Positions 62,106 to 64,000 of a DNA stretch of 64,000 bases are shown here, piece after piece. Position 1 is the first letter of the stretch. Each line of letters starts with the position of its first letter. The DNA is taken from contig NZ_CP085224.1 in the NCBI RefSeq assembly GCF_044803115.1, positions 1,798,001-1,862,000 of the forward strand. The letters run 5' to 3'. Position numbers and translations under genes: made by a program. The stretch comes from Caenispirillum salinarum_A (lineage in GTDB: Bacteria > Pseudomonadota > Alphaproteobacteria > Rhodospirillales > Rhodospirillaceae). The notes under the pieces are model-generated. The model had not been told where the DNA came from. It saw nothing but the letters and a program-made list of their open reading frames with translations, and did no database searches.

Positions 62106-63528
62106 CGGCCGCCCCCCACATCGTTGAGAAGCCCTCAACATGAAGCACAGCGCAAACCATCAACAGGTGGGAAAGGAGCCCCGCTTACGCTGGAAGGGCG
62201 TTTCGCCCACCTGCTTGGCCTGGTCGAACGGCTGCTGGCCCAGAAGCCCAAGGACAAGAACAAGCTCTACGCCCTGCATGCGCCGGAGGTGGTCTGCATC
62301 TCCAAGGGCAAGGCCCGCACACCCTACGAGTTCGGCTGCAAGGTCGGCATCGCCGCCACCAACCGCGAGGGCCTCGTGGTCGCCGCGAAGGCCTTCGAGG
62401 GAAATCCCTACGACGGCCACACCCTGGCCGCCACCGTGGCGCAGGCGACGGCGCTGTCCGGCGTCGAGCCCGAGCGGGTGTACGTGGACAAGGGCTACCG
62501 CGGCCACGACTACAAGGGCGCGGCCTCCGTCATGATCGCGGGCCGAAGCCGTGGCCTGACGCCGACCATGAAGCGCGAGTTGAAACGCAGATCGAGCATC
62601 GAGGCCAACATCGGCCACATGAAGAACGAGGGAAGGCTTGATCGGAACTGGCTGCTCGGACACGCTGGCGACGCCATCAACGCCCTCCTTGCGGCCGCCG
62701 CCCACAATCTGCGCCTTGCCATCAACGCCCTGGCGCTTTTGCTTGCCTGGATTCTGGCAAGCCGCCCCTCGGCCCATGCAAAATCGGATACTTGGCCCGC
62801 GACCCTGACCCCTGGCGCATCAACCGCTTAGCCGTATTTCAGGGCCGACGAATTGGTCGGTTTCCAGGCCGGCTTTCGCGAAAGCGCCCAGAGCTGGCGC
62901 GAACTGCTCAACGACATCAAGGGGCGCGGCCTCGCCCAGGGGCCGAAGCTCGCCATCGGCGACGGCGCGCTGGGGTTCTGGAAGGCGCTCGACGAGGTTT
63001 ATCCCGGCGCCCGCCATCAGCGCTGCTGGGTGCACAAGACGGCTAACGTCCTCAACAAGCTGCCGAAGTCGCGCCAGAGGGCGGCCAAGGAGGATCTCCA
63101 CGCCATCTGGATGGCCGACGGCCGCGCCGAAGCCGAGGCGGCCATGGACACCTTCGAGGCCAAGTATGGCGCGAAGTACCCCCAGGCCGTCGGCTGCCTG
63201 ACCAAGGACCGCGTCGCCCTGCTGGCCTTCTACGACTTCCCGGCCGAGCACTGGCAGCACGTGCGAACCTCAAACCCCATCGAGAGCGTCTTCGCCACCG
63301 TCCGGCACCGCACCGTGCGCACCAAGGGCTGCCTGTCGCACAAAACCGCCCTGGCGATGGTCTTCAAGCTGGTCACCGCCGCCAGCAAGACCTGGCGCCG
63401 ACTGTCGGGCAACAACCGCTTGCCCCAGGTGATCAAGGGTGTCAGGTTCCGCGACGGCATTCAGGTGAAGAACGCCGACCAATCCGCCGCCGCCTGATCA
63501 TGCCGTCACCCACGATTGGTCATAGCTC

Positions 63529-63596
63529 GGTGGATTGCCAGGGGAATCACGTCAGAGCCCATTGGTTCCTTATGAGTCAGCGTCAGCGCCGCTTGG
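63529..63596 (-). mobile_element. Terminal fragment of an IS630-family element
   Basis: This segment is the complement of the 5' end seen at 20870-20920 joined to the terminus seen at 33122-33145, without the IS5 interruption. It ends GCCGCTTGG beside TA (63597-63598), matching IS630-type TA targeting. It gives the uninterrupted reference for the TCCTTA target site. Confidence 0.8.
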
Positions 63597-63644
63597 TATC
63601 AGGTCAACACGGCAACCGCGGATCCAGGCGCTCCTGTTGCCGCG

Positions 63645-64000
63645 TCAGCGCACAAACATCCAATAGCGGTCAAATGGCTTATCGGAATGTCCGACCGTGT
63701 ATTGGCGTGCAGCATGCTCCTCCAGAAATGCCCTAAGCCCCTTAATCTTGTCCCAGCTTTCGCGGGACTCGAAGTCCTGCGGAAAGACGAAGCACCATTC
63801 CTCGTGGGTCTTCAAGTGGACCTTCAATTCATCAATCGGCCAACTGAAAAGCGGGTTGATCCAGGAGCGGCCAGCGAATGCCTCCCGACCAAACAACCAG
63901 TAAAGAATGGGCGCGTTTGGCGCCGCCACGAATTCCTTCTCGTCGCACCGTTCCTGCTGATAGAGATCAACCAGCGTCGCCAAAGAATCGCGACGCTCCT
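63645..64000 (-). CDS. Unrecognised protein, C-terminal part (runs off the window)
   Basis: The minus-strand frame is open to the window edge and ends at 63645. The last 118 residues are rich in aromatic residues (ILYWLFGREAFAGRSW, NPLFSWPIDELKVHLK, THEEWCFVFPQDF, PFDRYWMFVR). I see no motif that I can assign to a family. A TTG at 63983 could be a start, but it has no good ribosome-binding site in view. It marks the end of the insertion-sequence region. Confidence 0.55.
   Translation of the reverse strand, partial: ERRDSLATLVDLYQQERCDEKEFVAAPNAPILYWLFGREAFAGRSWINPLFSWPIDELKVHLKTHEEWCFVFPQDFESRESWDKIKGLRAFLEEHAARQYTVGHSDKPFDRYWMFVR

Larger units (their letters stand above)
57096..62188 (-). 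mobile_element. IS66-family element interrupted by a recombinase module
   Basis: Ends are GTAAGCGTGGCTCTG at 57096 and CCCCGCTTAC at 62188, the standard IS66 terminal sequence, with the 8-bp duplication GCTGGAAG typical of the family. It carries tnpA, tnpB and tnpC on the minus strand. tnpC is split by a 2.6-kb insert (about 57345-59925). Without that insert the element would be about 2.5 kb, normal for IS66. Confidence 0.95.
56266..62849 (+). mobile_element. IS5-like element, copy 4, interrupted by IS66
   Basis: The left part is 56266-57095 and the right part 62189-62849, with an 8-bp duplication GCTGGAAG (57088-57095 and 62189-62196) around the IS66 insert. Relative to copies 1-3 it has a 25-bp insertion at about 56371-56395 that adds an alternative ATG at 56378 (MRPSRPSAGKTDLFRE). 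Transposase halves: 56378-57095 and 62189-62831. The right terminus carries the GTATTTCAGGG variant shared with copy 3. Confidence 0.94.
55548..63528 (+). mobile_element. IS256-family element copy C, interrupted by IS5-like copy 4
   Basis: Ends GAGCTATGGC (55548) and CATAGCTC (63528). The transposase N-part (ATG 55645 to codons for GRKEL, 56265) and C-part (62850-63497) are separated by the IS5-like copy at 56266-62849, with target duplication GAATTG at 56260-56265 and 62850-62855. Its left flank is recombinase DNA, its right flank an IS630 end, so no IS256 target duplication is visible. Confidence 0.94.

Overview
The window is GC-rich DNA from an alphaproteobacterium. The gene set and arrangement (AsmA-like protein, ahpC/ahpF, a cysE-iscR-desulfurase-ferredoxin-mnmA run, tyrS, anmK) would fit a Rhodospirillales-type genome. 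That placement is inference from protein style; there is no rRNA to confirm it.

Region 1 (1-19018) is ordinary chromosome. It holds peroxide defence (ahpC, ahpF), two small toxin-antitoxin modules on either side of a UDP-GlcNAc 2-epimerase (wecB), tyrS divergent from anmK, a methyltransferase, an alpha/beta hydrolase, a compact sulfur/Fe-S run (cysE, iscR, cysteine desulfurase, ferredoxin, mnmA), a frameshifted LuxR-type regulator, a patatin-like lipase and an elongator-type tRNA-Met(CAT). The tRNA has a clear promoter and terminator.

Region 2 (19185-54927) is an IS21-family element split open by a 33.2-kb block bounded by two direct 1458-bp IS5-like copies. The 6-bp target sequence GAAATA is repeated exactly at the two outer edges, and joining the halves restores the istA reading frame. 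The block carries a surface-polysaccharide cluster: Wzy-like polymerase, Wzz-like chain-length protein, two AsnB-type amidotransferases, an SGNH-like protein, two methyltransferases, three glycosyltransferases, a Wzx-like flippase, a NodU/TobZ-type carbamoyltransferase, UDP-glucose 6-dehydrogenase, a CapD/WbpM-like dehydratase and a second nucleotide-sugar dehydrogenase. Together they suggest an acidic, uronate-containing glycan with amide and carbamoyl decorations, flipped and polymerised by a Wzx/Wzy route. No initiating phospho-sugar transferase or Wza/Wzc export genes are present. Inside the block are further insertions (IS5-like, IS256, IS3, IS630, IS66, IS110, IS21 remnants and a second IS5-family type).

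Region 3 (54928-63596) is a nest of mobile DNA. A truncated serine-recombinase gene is cut by IS256, IS256 is cut by IS5, IS5 is cut by IS66, and the IS66 tnpC gene is cut by a module holding a full-length large serine recombinase and two small ORFs. Target duplications can be read for the IS5 (GAATTG) and IS66 (GCTGGAAG) steps. The window ends in an unrecognised partial gene on the minus strand.

The target duplications also show that several IS5-like copies have exchanged flanks by homologous recombination. One such exchange implies an inversion of about 10.8 kb inside the polysaccharide island.
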